A stretch of DNA of 64,000 nt from Algoriphagus zhangzhouensis (GTDB lineage Bacteria > Bacteroidota > Bacteroidia > Cytophagales > Cyclobacteriaceae): NCBI RefSeq assembly GCF_900148515.1, contig NZ_FRXN01000001.1, positions 558,001 to 622,000 of the forward strand. Reading direction: 5' to 3'. The translations under genes and the position numbers were made by a program. The notes beneath the pieces are model-generated. The model had not been told where the DNA came from. It did no database searches and saw only the letters and a list, made by a program, of their open reading frames with translations. Within the stretch, counting starts at the first letter, position 1, and the number at the start of each line of letters is the position of its first letter. Of the stretch, positions 36,023 through 45,832 are shown in pieces.

Positions 36023-36280
36023 TCAGCGCTTTAAGGGTGGTGGTTTTAAAATTTGCTGAATTTATAAATAATCTTGGAAAAGGGAAGGTTTGAAATATTC
36101 TAGTTAACATAATATAAATTATGTAACGTTTCTAGTTATTTGCGATCAGCTTGCTGATTAATATAAAATCAGTTATTGAACTTCAGATCAATAACGGTAA
36201 GGATTTTATGTTAAAGCAAATCACGAGTCTTTTACGAATCCTAGGAATAGTTAGAGGTTATTTGAGGTAGCGGATCAGGC

Positions 36281-36370
36281 AGGCCGCCGGCCTAAACGCT
36301 TTAGAATTCAATATTCCGTATCAATGGTCAGCTGGTTCCAAATATTAATATCTCAATGCGTTTAGGCCTA
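36281..36370. repeat. Inverted repeats in the spacer before the orphan gene
   Basis: GGCCTAAACGC (36289-36299) and GCGTTTAGGCC (36358-36368) are perfect inverted arms 58 bases apart, preceded by the palindrome AGGCCGCCGGCCT-like segment. The rest of the 470-base spacer 36023-36494 is strongly AT-rich with nothing else recognised. Confidence 0.75.
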
Positions 36371-36494
36371 ATTGGATTTTGAAAAAAAACATTTTAAATA
36401 ATTGAAATATAGTCTATTAAATTAAATTTTGTTGGGATTTTAAAATAGAAATCATGATATTATTTATAGTTTTTTAATAAAAATATTTTTAAAA

Positions 36495-37145
36495 ATGACT
36501 GAAACTAAGGATAAATTCAGTAACCGAATTTTGGCTATTGCTGCTTTGATTGGCGCATTTAGCCCATTAGTAATAAAAGCTTTGGATGTTATGGGACGAG
36601 GTGAAGCCGAGATTAACCAAGCTGATAAAGAAGAAATTTTCGACAATCATGAAGTTGCAGAAGAAGGTGGAAAAGAAGAAGATGCTGATGGTAATGAAGG
36701 GAGAAGACCTGTACTCCCATTGGATGCTAGGGATTTTGGTGTTGAAGCTATTGCCGAGAACCAAAGGGTTACGGAAACCAATTCTTCAAACCCAGCGGTA
36801 ACAGAAACCAACCCTAATAATCCTAGAGCAACTGAAGCCATGATGATGAAGCCTACCTCCTATACGTTGATTAATGAATGGTTTGTGTTGAAAGAACAAA
36901 GGTATTTGCCTTTTGATGATAATAATTATAGGCTATATCCATCAAAAATTCACATGGATACTGAAAAATGCGATATATATATTAAAGATAGTCAGGGTAA
37001 AAGGATTTTATCTAAGACATTGAACGTAGGTGAGTCGGTACCCTTTGAACAAAACTCCAATAAGTATAAAATTAAATTGTTGAAACTTCGTTCACGCACC
37101 TTGGTTTCTGATTTGGCCTATTTTAATATTTATAAAGCAGAATAA
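36495..37145 (+). CDS. Orphan protein with N-terminal membrane segment
   Basis: A 216-residue protein I do not recognise. Residues about 10-30 are hydrophobic (ILAIAALIGAFSPLVIKAL), a possible anchor. A Glu/Asp-rich stretch follows, then a short degenerate repeat with 10-residue period (VTETNSSNPA, VTETNPNNPR, ATEAM). The C-terminal third (about 120-216) looks like a small beta domain (YTLINEWFVLKEQRYLPFDD, CDIYIKDSQGKRIL). The coding sequence and its upstream region are more AT-rich than neighbours, consistent with recent acquisition. No partner genes nearby. Confidence 0.7.
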   Translation: MTETKDKFSNRILAIAALIGAFSPLVIKALDVMGRGEAEINQADKEEIFDNHEVAEEGGKEEDADGNEGRRPVLPLDARDFGVEAIAENQRVTETNSSNPAVTETNPNNPRATEAMMMKPTSYTLINEWFVLKEQRYLPFDDNNYRLYPSKIHMDTEKCDIYIKDSQGKRILSKTLNVGESVPFEQNSNKYKIKLLKLRSRTLVSDLAYFNIYKAE

Positions 37146-37211
37146 GCTTTTAACTAGCCCATCTCCCCCATTCCCAAGTACTTATAAGGTAAAGAATGCT
37201 TATCTTTTCCT

Positions 37212-40142
37212 ATGCCGATTCGAATCCTTCCTCTAATCCTTTTGTTTTCAGTTTTTTGCGTTTTTTCCTGTTCTCGGCCTTCTGAGATTCCAGAGGGATT
37301 TCAGATTGAACCGGGATTTGAATTGACTCGAGTGGCTGCGGAACCCTTGATTCAGGATCCGGTGGATTTGGAATTTGATGAGTTGGGAAATGCTTTGGTC
37401 TTAGAAATGCCGGGATATCCTTTTGAGGATCAGCAAAGTAAGATCAAGTTGCTCAAGGATTTGGATGGAAATGGGATTTATGATGAGTCTCAGATATTTG
37501 TTGAAAATCTCCAGTTGGCCAGTTCTTTTTTACCCTATCAAAAGGGGCTTTTAGTGGCTGCTCCCCCCTATTTATTGTTTGTCCGCGATGAAGATCAAAA
37601 CTATATCCCGGAGCAGGTAGATACCTTGATGGGAGGATTTTCCACCGGAAATCTCCAGCATAATTACAATGGTTTGACTCTTGGGCTGGATAATTGGATT
37701 TATGCAGCCAATGGCGGAAATGATGGTGCGCCCTATTGGTGGGGAGATCCCACAAGTCAGATGGATCTAAGAGGTCAGGATTTTCGATTTAATCTGGAAA
37801 CGAAAACGCTGGAAAGACTGGGAGAATCTTCAGGTGGTTTTGGATTGGGTGTGGATGAGCTGGGAAGAGTCTTTGAAACCCATAATCTGATTCATATTTT
37901 CCATTTGGTGATCCCGGATCGCTATGTTCAGGGAAAGCAGCTGTATCAAGAATACTTATTGGAAAATGTGTCTGATCACGATGAGAAAGGTTTATCGCGT
38001 ATTTATCCGATCGGAGAACAGGAATCACGGGTGAATCACCCCGAGCAGTCTGGCTTTTTCTCAGGTTCTTGTGGGATTACACATTATGGAGGTGGTGCTT
38101 TGGGTGAAAATTATGATCATACCGTTTGGGTGGCTGATGTGGTCCTGAATCTGATTCATGTGGATCATATTTCGGCAAATGGAGCTTCCTTTGAGGCTTC
38201 TCGGGATGCTGAGAAACGGGAGTTTCTGGCAAGCACAGACCGGTCTTTTCGTCCCGTGAATATGTCTGTTGGGCCAGATGGGGCAATGTATGTGGTGGAT
38301 ATGTACCGAAAAGTCATCGAGCATCCCGAATGGATTCCCGATGAGATAGAAAAGACTTTGGATCTGGAAGCCGGAAAAGATCAGGGAAGAATCTATCAAA
38401 TCCGGAAAGAAGGAAATAAAGACCGTTTTAACCTAAAGCAATTTCAAAGTGCCGAGGGCTTGCTTGAATCTTTGTCAAGTCCCAATCAATGGGTTCGGAT
38501 GACTGCTCAGCGAATTCTTTTGGAAAGTGAGCTGACTGAATCTATGATTACCTCCTTGAGAGAATTGCTCAGTTCTTCCAATGAAATGGCCGAAATCCAT
38601 GCATTGTGGATTTTGGCTAATTCAGGGAATATTCATGATTCTGATATTCTGAAAGCTTTGGAAAGTGCATCTCCAGTCATCCGAGAAACAGCCTTAAAGA
38701 TCGCTGAAACTAGATTAGATGGAAATCAGGAATTGATTCAAAAGATTGTAATTTTCGTAGCTGATTCCAATCAAAGAGTGGCTATGCAGGCTGGATTGGC
38801 ACTTTCTGTCCTCTCTCCTGCTGATTTTGAAAAAGATAAAGATCTAATTTTGAATCAAATTCAAAGTGTAGGGATTCAGGCGACAGACCTTTGGGTGATT
38901 ACTGCTTTGACTTTGGCTACTCATGATGCTTCGGCAGAACTGATTGCCGGTTTATTGAAGTCATCTGATGTGAAAAGCTATTCATTTGAGTTTTTAGCTT
39001 CTTTGGCCCATGCATCCGGTGATCAAAAAGATGCTGATCAGGCTTTTGCCGCTTTGGTGGATTCTCCAATTCCTTTAGCCCAAAAACAAGGTTTGATTCA
39101 TTCTTTTAATGCGCAATTGAAAAGCTCCTCTCCTGCTTTGCTATCTGCAATTCAGGCTTTGGAGAAATCAGGAAATGCAGGGATTATTTCAGAATTGGCT
39201 GTGACGAGAAACCAATTAAAACTTGCTCCATCTGCTGAATTCCTGGAATACAGCAGAAATGCCTTGCTAACGGTAATGGATGATGATCTGGCTGATTCTG
39301 TGCGATTAGAGCAGTTGGAACTCATCAAGTTGCTCCCCTACTCGGAAAAATCGGAGGTGCTGTTTACAGGTTTGAACCAATCCCAACCGTTAAAAATCCA
39401 GGAGAAATCTTTGGAACAGTTAGCAGCATTAAAGGAACCTGCCATTGGATACAAATTGGTGGAAATCTGGAATGATCTAAGTCCTCAAACGCGGAGATAT
39501 GCCAGTGATCTTTTACTATATAATGCAATTCATCATGATGCTTTGTTGACGGGTTTGGAAGATGGAACTATCAATATCGGTGAGATGAACTTTGATTTGG
39601 AACGCCGTAGAGAATTGCTTTGGTGGACTGATAATGAGGAAACCAAAAGAAGAGCTGAGTTGCTGTTCTCTGATTCTGGGGTAAGCAATCGACAGGAAGC
39701 CATTGATCAGATGAAACCAGCTTTGGACTTGACTGGAAATCTGGAAGCTGGAAAAGTTGTTTTTGAACGTATTTGTGCCAATTGCCATCAATATGAATCG
39801 ATTGGAAATGAGGTGGGGCCTGCTTTGACAGAAATAGGCAGAAAAAGCAAGGAAACCCTCATGCATGATATTTTGGATCCAAATGCCGCTGCAGATCCCG
39901 AATACATCAATCATCGCTTGGAAACCAAGGATGGGACGATTCATATGGGAATCATCGCTCATGAAAGTGATGATGAAATCACCATTAAAAAGATGGGAGG
40001 CGAATCAGTGATTATTCCAAAATCAGAAGTTGAATCCTTCCGATCTTTGGGATCTTCCCTGATGATGGAAGGTCTGGAAAACAGCATGAGCTCTCAAGAG
40101 ATGGCAGATTTATTGGAATTTTTACAAAATGGAAACCTTTGA
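37212..40142 (+). CDS. Lipoprotein: propeller dehydrogenase, HEAT repeats, planctomycete-type cytochrome c
   Basis: A 976-residue secreted lipoprotein (lipobox VFSC, about Cys21). The beta-propeller (about 25-400) carries KDLDGNGIYDE and VNMSVGPDGAMYVVDMYRK. Many HEAT-like repeats follow (about 415-830). The C-terminal domain (about 840-976) has heme motif C855-ANC-H859 and the RLETKDGTIHMGIIAHE stretch of the Pirellula/Verrucomicrobium-type heme-binding domain. Third paralogue in this window; here no extra ThuA, copper or discoidin module. A small MoaF-like lipoprotein gene follows one base later. Probably oxidises a sugar outside the membrane; substrate unknown. Confidence 0.87.
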   Translation: MPIRILPLILLFSVFCVFSCSRPSEIPEGFQIEPGFELTRVAAEPLIQDPVDLEFDELGNALVLEMPGYPFEDQQSKIKLLKDLDGNGIYDESQIFVENLQLASSFLPYQKGLLVAAPPYLLFVRDEDQNYIPEQVDTLMGGFSTGNLQHNYNGLTLGLDNWIYAANGGNDGAPYWWGDPTSQMDLRGQDFRFNLETKTLERLGESSGGFGLGVDELGRVFETHNLIHIFHLVIPDRYVQGKQLYQEYLLENVSDHDEKGLSRIYPIGEQESRVNHPEQSGFFSGSCGITHYGGGALGENYDHTVWVADVVLNLIHVDHISANGASFEASRDAEKREFLASTDRSFRPVNMSVGPDGAMYVVDMYRKVIEHPEWIPDEIEKTLDLEAGKDQGRIYQIRKEGNKDRFNLKQFQSAEGLLESLSSPNQWVRMTAQRILLESELTESMITSLRELLSSSNEMAEIHALWILANSGNIHDSDILKALESASPVIRETALKIAETRLDGNQELIQKIVIFVADSNQRVAMQAGLALSVLSPADFEKDKDLILNQIQSVGIQATDLWVITALTLATHDASAELIAGLLKSSDVKSYSFEFLASLAHASGDQKDADQAFAALVDSPIPLAQKQGLIHSFNAQLKSSSPALLSAIQALEKSGNAGIISELAVTRNQLKLAPSAEFLEYSRNALLTVMDDDLADSVRLEQLELIKLLPYSEKSEVLFTGLNQSQPLKIQEKSLEQLAALKEPAIGYKLVEIWNDLSPQTRRYASDLLLYNAIHHDALLTGLEDGTINIGEMNFDLERRRELLWWTDNEETKRRAELLFSDSGVSNRQEAIDQMKPALDLTGNLEAGKVVFERICANCHQYESIGNEVGPALTEIGRKSKETLMHDILDPNAAADPEYINHRLETKDGTIHMGIIAHESDDEITIKKMGGESVIIPKSEVESFRSLGSSLMMEGLENSMSSQEMADLLEFLQNGNL

Positions 40143-40143
40143 T

Positions 40144-40512
40144 ATGAAATACTTTGCTTCACTTTTGGTTCTTGCTTCAATCATTCTTGCTGGCTGTTCT
40201 GATTCGGAATCAGTGACTTATATAGGGAAAACACTGGAATATCAATATGGTGAAAGCATCTATCACGTTACTTTTGACTCAGATTCAGAAATGCATTGGG
40301 AGGCTGTTGCCGGGGATGAAACCGGTGCTAAAGAATTCGAAACTTACAAAGCCGAGTGGATTGATTCTCAGAAGCTATTTATCACCTGGGGAGAAGCTAA
40401 TGGAATTGGTGTTAGCCAGATTTTGGACTTTGAAAATGGGATAGTTTATAATCATCTCCTACGAGATAGGGATGTAAGTATTGGGATGGGAGAAATAAGA
40501 TTTTTAGATTGA
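40144..40512 (+). CDS. Small MoaF-like lipoprotein
   Basis: A 122-residue product with a lipoprotein signal (ILAGC, about Cys17 to 19). The rest resembles the lipocalin-like MoaF fold: YHVTFDSDSEMHWEAVAG, KAEWIDSQKLFITWGEANGIGVSQILDF and NGIVYNHLL. ATG 40144 is one base after the stop of the dehydrogenase gene, so the two are coupled and likely act together. A ligand-binding role is inferred only from the fold. Confidence 0.65.
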   Translation: MKYFASLLVLASIILAGCSDSESVTYIGKTLEYQYGESIYHVTFDSDSEMHWEAVAGDETGAKEFETYKAEWIDSQKLFITWGEANGIGVSQILDFENGIVYNHLLRDRDVSIGMGEIRFLD

Positions 40513-40869
40513 CAATTATTATCTGCGAAAGCTATCTTAGGTTATCTGCACGAAGTGCTATCTTTTTTATTAATTAAGATACGGCTTCGCCGAGATATGC
40601 TTCCCTTCGTTCAGCGAGATATGCCTTCGGCGAGATAATGCCCCAAAGGGGCAAAAGATAGGTAACCCCGAGTGAAACTCGGGGTACTGGCAAGAAAACC
40701 CTTTCCTCGGCCCTCTAAACCAATTTTTAGGAATAAAATTATTGCCGAGGAGGTGTTAATTACTTAGTTTTTATCCCAAAGCCAATTCTTATTAGATTTA
40801 GAATCTTTCACCCTTTCAGGGCTTTTCTGGTGCCGAGATATATTTCCCTTTGCTCCTGGTCTTTCCTCC
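40513..40869. repeat. Non-coding spacer with dispersed repeats and hairpins
   Basis: No gene. It contains GAGATATGC-TTCCCTTCG and GAGATATGCCTTCGGCGAGATA units of the dispersed family also found near 34.4 and 51.6 kb, a GCCCC-AAA-GGGGC hairpin (about 40641), and ACCCCGAGT/ACTCGGGGT arms (about 40665-40687). Confidence 0.75.
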
Positions 40870-42534
40870 TTAATTTCCTTTCTCCAATTTCCAATCCATC
40901 AAAACCCAAGTCTTCGGGTCAAGGATGATTTCTTCTGGTTCTTCATCTACTTGAATCCCAAATTGATTCTCTTTACTATCTATCAAGATTAACTTTTCCT
41001 CAATTTTATCCTTTGTCTTTATAGCAACTTGGATAGGCATTCGAAATTGACTTCCATCATTTTGAACCTGATCCAAATCGATTTTAACCAATTTAAGTGC
41101 AGGATCATAGGTCCAAATTCCTTCCAATTTCAAGGTTCCTGGTTTGTACAACCATTGCTCAAAAAACCACTTTAAATCCTGTCCAGATGCTTTTTCCATC
41201 TCAAATCGGAAATCATCAGTCGTGGCATTTTTATTTTGATATTTGGCATAATAGGCCCGGATTCCCTTCCAAAAGTTTTCGGTTCCTACCACTCCTCTCA
41301 GCATATGGAGTATCCAACTCCCCTTTTGATAGGTATGTGAACTCACCACTTTACTCATATCGCTGAGATTGTCATGCACTATTCGATATTCTGGATTTTT
41401 CTCATGAAAAGAGTCAACGGTCCTTTTGCTATTGGCCAAACCTTCCAAAAAGTCATCTCTTCCGTATGCATGTTCCCGAAAAAGCAAGGTGAAATAGGTC
41501 GCAAATCCCTCACTCAACCAAACATCATCCCAGTCATATTCGGTTACCGAATTCCCAAACCATTGGTGAGCGATCTCATGGATGATTACATTTCTCCAGC
41601 GGGTATTCCGATCTCCCACCACGGAACTTTCGCTATACAAAATGGCTGATGCTGCTTCCATCCCACCACTGACACTATTGGATTGAATATTGGCTAGTTT
41701 CTCGTAGGAAAATGGACCGATGTAATCGCTATAATACTCCAAAACCTGCTTAGTTGGGACAGCGAAATCATAAAAGCCCTTTTCCCGATCCTGATAATAA
41801 ACCCATGTTTGGATAGACTTATGATCAAATTGATCTACTTCCTGCATTGCAAATCGAGCCACTCCCAAGACATAAAGCCAAGATGCTATGGGAACAGATT
41901 GTTTCCAATGAGTGATTCGATTTCCATCGCCCAAGTCTGTTTCTTCGATTTTTAGACCATTGGAAACCACTTGATAGTGTGATGGCGCTGTTACTATAAA
42001 TTCACTGGTTGCCTTATCATAAGGATGATCTACAATAGCCAACCAATTTCTTCCTTTGTCCGGCCAATTGTCACTGAAAAAGGTTCTATCCCCATACTTG
42101 TTTTCGGCGATCTTTAGGCCAGAGGCAGGAATACCTGAATAAACGATTTTGTATTGCTTTTCTTCATTGGTTTGTGACCTGGATGGAAGCTTGATTTGCA
42201 ATTCATCGCCTTCATGGATATAATATAAATCAACTCCATCAGATTGAATGGATGAAATGATCATTCCCTTGTTTTCCAAAGCTTCAGAAGCCTTTACAAG
42301 ATCCAGACGAAGGTTTTCGACACCTTCGCCCAAATATTTTACATCCACCAAAACTTCGCATTTGATGACATCTGTGTCATCGGAGAGCTCAATCTTGAAT
42401 TGATAATTCAGGACATCAACCTTGGGATTTTTAGGATAGGAATCTGTCCAGGCAAAACTGGCTGAGGATACGAAGCCAAGCACAAGTATCAGGAAATTCT
42501 TCAGGAATTTTTGGGGGAATATATAAACTAGCAT
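40870..42534 (-). CDS. Secreted M1 family metallopeptidase
   Basis: Zinc aminopeptidase-like enzyme of 554 residues with signal peptide (about 1-29, ending SFAW). The zinc motif HEIAHQW with the second Glu ligand in WLSEGFATYF (spacing 18) is at about 315-345. The substrate motif, GAMEN in classic members, reads GGMEA. The N-terminal beta-saddle is complete; the long C-terminal helical domain of large M1 enzymes is absent. Start 4 bases after the M24 gene, so the two peptidases form an operon and probably digest peptides in the periplasm. Confidence 0.92.
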   Translation of the reverse strand: MLVYIFPQKFLKNFLILVLGFVSSASFAWTDSYPKNPKVDVLNYQFKIELSDDTDVIKCEVLVDVKYLGEGVENLRLDLVKASEALENKGMIISSIQSDGVDLYYIHEGDELQIKLPSRSQTNEEKQYKIVYSGIPASGLKIAENKYGDRTFFSDNWPDKGRNWLAIVDHPYDKATSEFIVTAPSHYQVVSNGLKIEETDLGDGNRITHWKQSVPIASWLYVLGVARFAMQEVDQFDHKSIQTWVYYQDREKGFYDFAVPTKQVLEYYSDYIGPFSYEKLANIQSNSVSGGMEAASAILYSESSVVGDRNTRWRNVIIHEIAHQWFGNSVTEYDWDDVWLSEGFATYFTLLFREHAYGRDDFLEGLANSKRTVDSFHEKNPEYRIVHDNLSDMSKVVSSHTYQKGSWILHMLRGVVGTENFWKGIRAYYAKYQNKNATTDDFRFEMEKASGQDLKWFFEQWLYKPGTLKLEGIWTYDPALKLVKIDLDQVQNDGSQFRMPIQVAIKTKDKIEEKLILIDSKENQFGIQVDEEPEEIILDPKTWVLMDWKLEKGN

Positions 42535-42538
42535 GGCT

Positions 42539-43984
42539 CTATTTTAAATTAGAAAGATCGATTTCTGGTCTGAATTCAATCAGTCCTTTTTCTTGAATGA
42601 TAGCTTCCACATCTTCCAATTTGGAGGGTACAAAACTGCTAAGATTTTCTACTCCATTTTCAGTAACCAAAGCGACATCCTCAATACGGATGTATAGGCG
42701 CTCCTCATGCAGCCAAATCATTGGATCTATGGTAAATACCATTCCTGCTTCCAAAGGTCTTCCACGAACTCTTCCCACATCATGAACTGCCATTCCAACT
42801 GGATGCTGAAAATGCCCTCTGAACTTCAACCCATCCTGAACGGCCTTTAAATGACTTTCCTTAACAAAAGTTTTATCCTCTAAATAGACTTTCATATCCG
42901 AGGCTGCATTATCCAAAACATAATCAGCTGTTACTCCAGGCTTGATGTATCGAAATAAAGCATCTCGGTAGGCCACAATGAAATTGTATAGCTCAGCTTG
43001 TTCAGCATCAAACTTTCCATTTACAGGCCAGATTCTGGTGACATCACTGGTATAAAACTCATAATCCGGAGCATAATCCATCAAGACCAAGTCACCATCT
43101 TTCAACTGATCTGTTTTATGAAAATAATGGCCCATATAGGCATTGGTTCCTCCTCCGATGATGGATGGATAGCCATCTCCTTGCGATCCGTATAGGTAAA
43201 AAATATACTTGGCAGCCGCATCCAATTGATATTCATAGACACCTGGATTGGTCGATCGCATTGCCTCAATTATTGCCAAACCAGCGATATGAGTAGCTTT
43301 TTTAATGACTTTAATCTCCTCTTCGCTTTTGATTAACCTCATTTCATCCAAAATCGGAGTCAGGTCCTTGATATCATATTGAGGATATCTGTCATGCAAT
43401 TTTTCAATAAACAATGCTTCTCGAGTGGGATTTCCATCCCATGGGTCAGATGCATTTCTAGCTTGCCCAAAAAGGATCTCATCTCTGCTATCATTTCCAA
43501 TTTCTGCAGGGCTAAATTCGGTAAACAGTACAGGCCCTGGCGGTTTGATCAATCCTGCTCCAACCAGATCATTTGCCAAAAACTCAATGCCCTTCACCTG
43601 ATCAATTCCAGTCAGTTCCTTTACTAAATCTGCATCCTCGGCTGAAAGGACTTTCCCTTGGTTCCTTTCCATTCCTTCATCCCGATGAGGAAGGTATAAA
43701 ATGGCCCTTTTACTTCTTCCGTTGAGCATTAAATACGCTCTGGCTGTTTCTACTCCTGTGAGATAAAAGAAGCTATTGGATTGCCTAAAAACCGAAAAAC
43801 CCGGAATTCCGCTAGCTCCTTGGATTACTGCGATTGCATTATTTCCAATTTGATCAAAAACGGTATTTCTCCTTTTGGCAAATTCTTCCTTAGAAAACTC
43901 GGTTTGAAAATGTGGGTCATCTTGAGAAAATGCTGAAAATGACAAAGTAAAAATCAAGACTATAATCAGGTGGCTTTTATTCAT
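42539..43984 (-). CDS. Secreted Xaa-Pro aminopeptidase-like M24 protein
   Basis: A 481-residue pita-bread fold peptidase with signal peptide (about 1-20, ending AFSQ). The creatinase N-domain precedes the catalytic domain. Metal ligands are seen as Asp in LMDYAPDYEFYTSDVTRIW (two), His in HFQHPVGMAVHDVG and Glu in IRIEDVALVT. The fourth ligand, normally Glu in TIEPG, is Asp here (FTIDPM). It still could bind metal. First gene of a two-peptidase operon. The 308 bases upstream (43985-44292) hold no recognised features. Confidence 0.9.
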   Translation of the reverse strand: MNKSHLIIVLIFTLSFSAFSQDDPHFQTEFSKEEFAKRRNTVFDQIGNNAIAVIQGASGIPGFSVFRQSNSFFYLTGVETARAYLMLNGRSKRAILYLPHRDEGMERNQGKVLSAEDADLVKELTGIDQVKGIEFLANDLVGAGLIKPPGPVLFTEFSPAEIGNDSRDEILFGQARNASDPWDGNPTREALFIEKLHDRYPQYDIKDLTPILDEMRLIKSEEEIKVIKKATHIAGLAIIEAMRSTNPGVYEYQLDAAAKYIFYLYGSQGDGYPSIIGGGTNAYMGHYFHKTDQLKDGDLVLMDYAPDYEFYTSDVTRIWPVNGKFDAEQAELYNFIVAYRDALFRYIKPGVTADYVLDNAASDMKVYLEDKTFVKESHLKAVQDGLKFRGHFQHPVGMAVHDVGRVRGRPLEAGMVFTIDPMIWLHEERLYIRIEDVALVTENGVENLSSFVPSKLEDVEAIIQEKGLIEFRPEIDLSNLK

Positions 43985-44292
43985 AAGGTTTGAAGTTTAA
44001 AAAGGAATATAGGGAAATTCTTTCAGAGGAATTTTACCGAAAATATATTCTATTTAATTAATAGAGGTTATCAGAAAATAGCTTGGTTTTTATCCTCTTG
44101 TCGTGAAAATGGAACATCTTGATAAATATCAAATAACCTAATTGTGCTCCAATTTTTTACCACAGTTAAAGAATAGATAAAAAAAATGACCCTAATTTTA
44201 ATAATAGTGTCTCCAAATTGAGTTTTGGAGCTTTAATCAAGCCCTCTTTTTCTATATTCGCTTAATATCACCAAAACCATCCAACCAGCATT

Positions 44293-45735
44293 ATGAAAAT
44301 CATTGGAAAACTACTTTTAGGCCTTCTCGGCTTAATAGTTATTCTAGTAGCAATTCTACTCTTCAATACATTTAGAGTATCCTCCAAGCAGGTCGAACCA
44401 GATCCGATTGACCCCATTGCTATTTCAGATTCTGCTTTCGTTCACCTTTCTGGAGCCATCCAGTTTCCTACGATTTCCTTCAATGAGGATACACCACCAG
44501 ATTCAGCCATTTTTAATGGTTTTCACCGGTTTTTGGAAGCTACCTTTCCAAAGGTTCACCAAACTATGGAACTTACCAAAATCAATGAGTATAGCCTTTT
44601 GTATACTTGGAAAGGTTCTGACTCCAACCAAAAGCCCATCATTTTGATGTCTCATCAGGATGTGGTTCCGGTGGATGAACCGACGTTGGGACAATGGGAA
44701 GCGCCTCCATTTGAGGGAAGAATCACTGCTGATCATATTATTGGTCGTGGAACTCTGGACGATAAAAGTTCACTAATTGCTTTGTTGGAAAGTGCCGAGA
44801 TGTTGATTGGTGAAGGGTTTGTTCCAAAGCAGACCATCTATTTTGCTTTTGGTCATGATGAGGAAGTCGGTGGTCCCAAAGGGGCATCCAAAATTGCTGA
44901 ATATTTGGAAAAGAAGGGAGTTGAGGCAGCCTTTACTTTAGATGAAGGAGGAATGATTGCTGAAGGAATGATTCCTGGAGTGGACAAGCCGGTATCCATG
45001 ATCAATGTAGCTGAAAAGGGTTTTGCTTCTTTTCGGTTAATTGTGGAGACCCAAGGTGGACATAGTTCCTCTCCTCCTAAGGAAAACACGATAGGAATGC
45101 TCGCTCAAGCAATCGTTGATCTGGAAAACAATCAATTGCCATATCGATTGGTGGAGCCTGTTGAATATCAATTGGAATATTTGGGTCCGGAATTACCCTT
45201 CCTTCAAAAGATGGCTTTTGCCAATCCTTGGCTTTTGAAAGGACCTATTTTGGAAGCTTTAAACTCCCATACTTCTACTGCTCCAACGATTATTGATGGA
45301 GGTTTTAAAAACAATGTGATTCCAACTGTTGCAGAGGCGACGATTAATTTTAGAATTCTTCCTGGAGAAACGATTGAATCGGTTCAGGAGCATATCCAAA
45401 GTACGATCAATGAAAAGGTTCGTGTAGAACCAGTTGGATTTTTGACAAACCCCTCTCCTTCTTCAAGCATTGAATTGGATGCATTTAAGAAACTAGAAAA
45501 GACTATTCGGTCTGTTTTCCCTAATTCCGTTGTAATGCCTGGTTTGATTGCCGGTGGTACAGATGCACGTTATTTCTACGGTATTTCTGAAGGTGTTTAC
45601 CGATTTTACCCGATTCGAATCAGTCCTGAGGGGATGACTCGTTTTCATGGGATTGATGAGAAAATCTCCAAAGAGAATTACAAGGAAATGATCCAGTTTA
45701 CCTATCAGTTGATGAAAAGATTCAATGAAGATTAA
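44293..45735 (+). CDS. M20 family peptidase (PM20D1-like), membrane-anchored
   Basis: A 480-residue metallopeptidase with an N-terminal hydrophobic anchor (about 4-28). Di-zinc ligands are in order: His in LMSHQDVVP, bridging Asp in GRGTLDDKSS, the catalytic and ligand Glu pair in FGHDEEVGG, Asp in FTLDEGG and His in TRFHGIDEKI. The dimerisation insert is present. It resembles carboxypeptidase S and PM20D1, which act on N-acyl amino acids or peptides; specificity unknown. Confidence 0.93.
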   Translation: MKIIGKLLLGLLGLIVILVAILLFNTFRVSSKQVEPDPIDPIAISDSAFVHLSGAIQFPTISFNEDTPPDSAIFNGFHRFLEATFPKVHQTMELTKINEYSLLYTWKGSDSNQKPIILMSHQDVVPVDEPTLGQWEAPPFEGRITADHIIGRGTLDDKSSLIALLESAEMLIGEGFVPKQTIYFAFGHDEEVGGPKGASKIAEYLEKKGVEAAFTLDEGGMIAEGMIPGVDKPVSMINVAEKGFASFRLIVETQGGHSSSPPKENTIGMLAQAIVDLENNQLPYRLVEPVEYQLEYLGPELPFLQKMAFANPWLLKGPILEALNSHTSTAPTIIDGGFKNNVIPTVAEATINFRILPGETIESVQEHIQSTINEKVRVEPVGFLTNPSPSSSIELDAFKKLEKTIRSVFPNSVVMPGLIAGGTDARYFYGISEGVYRFYPIRISPEGMTRFHGIDEKISKENYKEMIQFTYQLMKRFNED

Positions 45736-45770
45736 GATAGTTTGTATCTTCATTTTAATTCAGATTAAAA

Positions 45771-45808
45771 AAGAATGCCATTTTCAATCAACTGAAAATG
45801 GCATTCTT
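45771..45808. terminator. Bidirectional terminator
   Basis: A perfect 16-bp stem (AAGAATGCCATTTTCA and its complement) with a 6-base loop sits between the convergent M20 gene and the RskA-like gene, with A and T runs on both sides. Confidence 0.93.
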
Positions 45809-45832
45809 TTAAACTTTCTAATTTATTTTTTC

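Noticed and set aside
39516..39962. 148-residue minus-strand frame
   Set aside because: Antisense to the HEAT and cytochrome part of the 37.2-kb gene.
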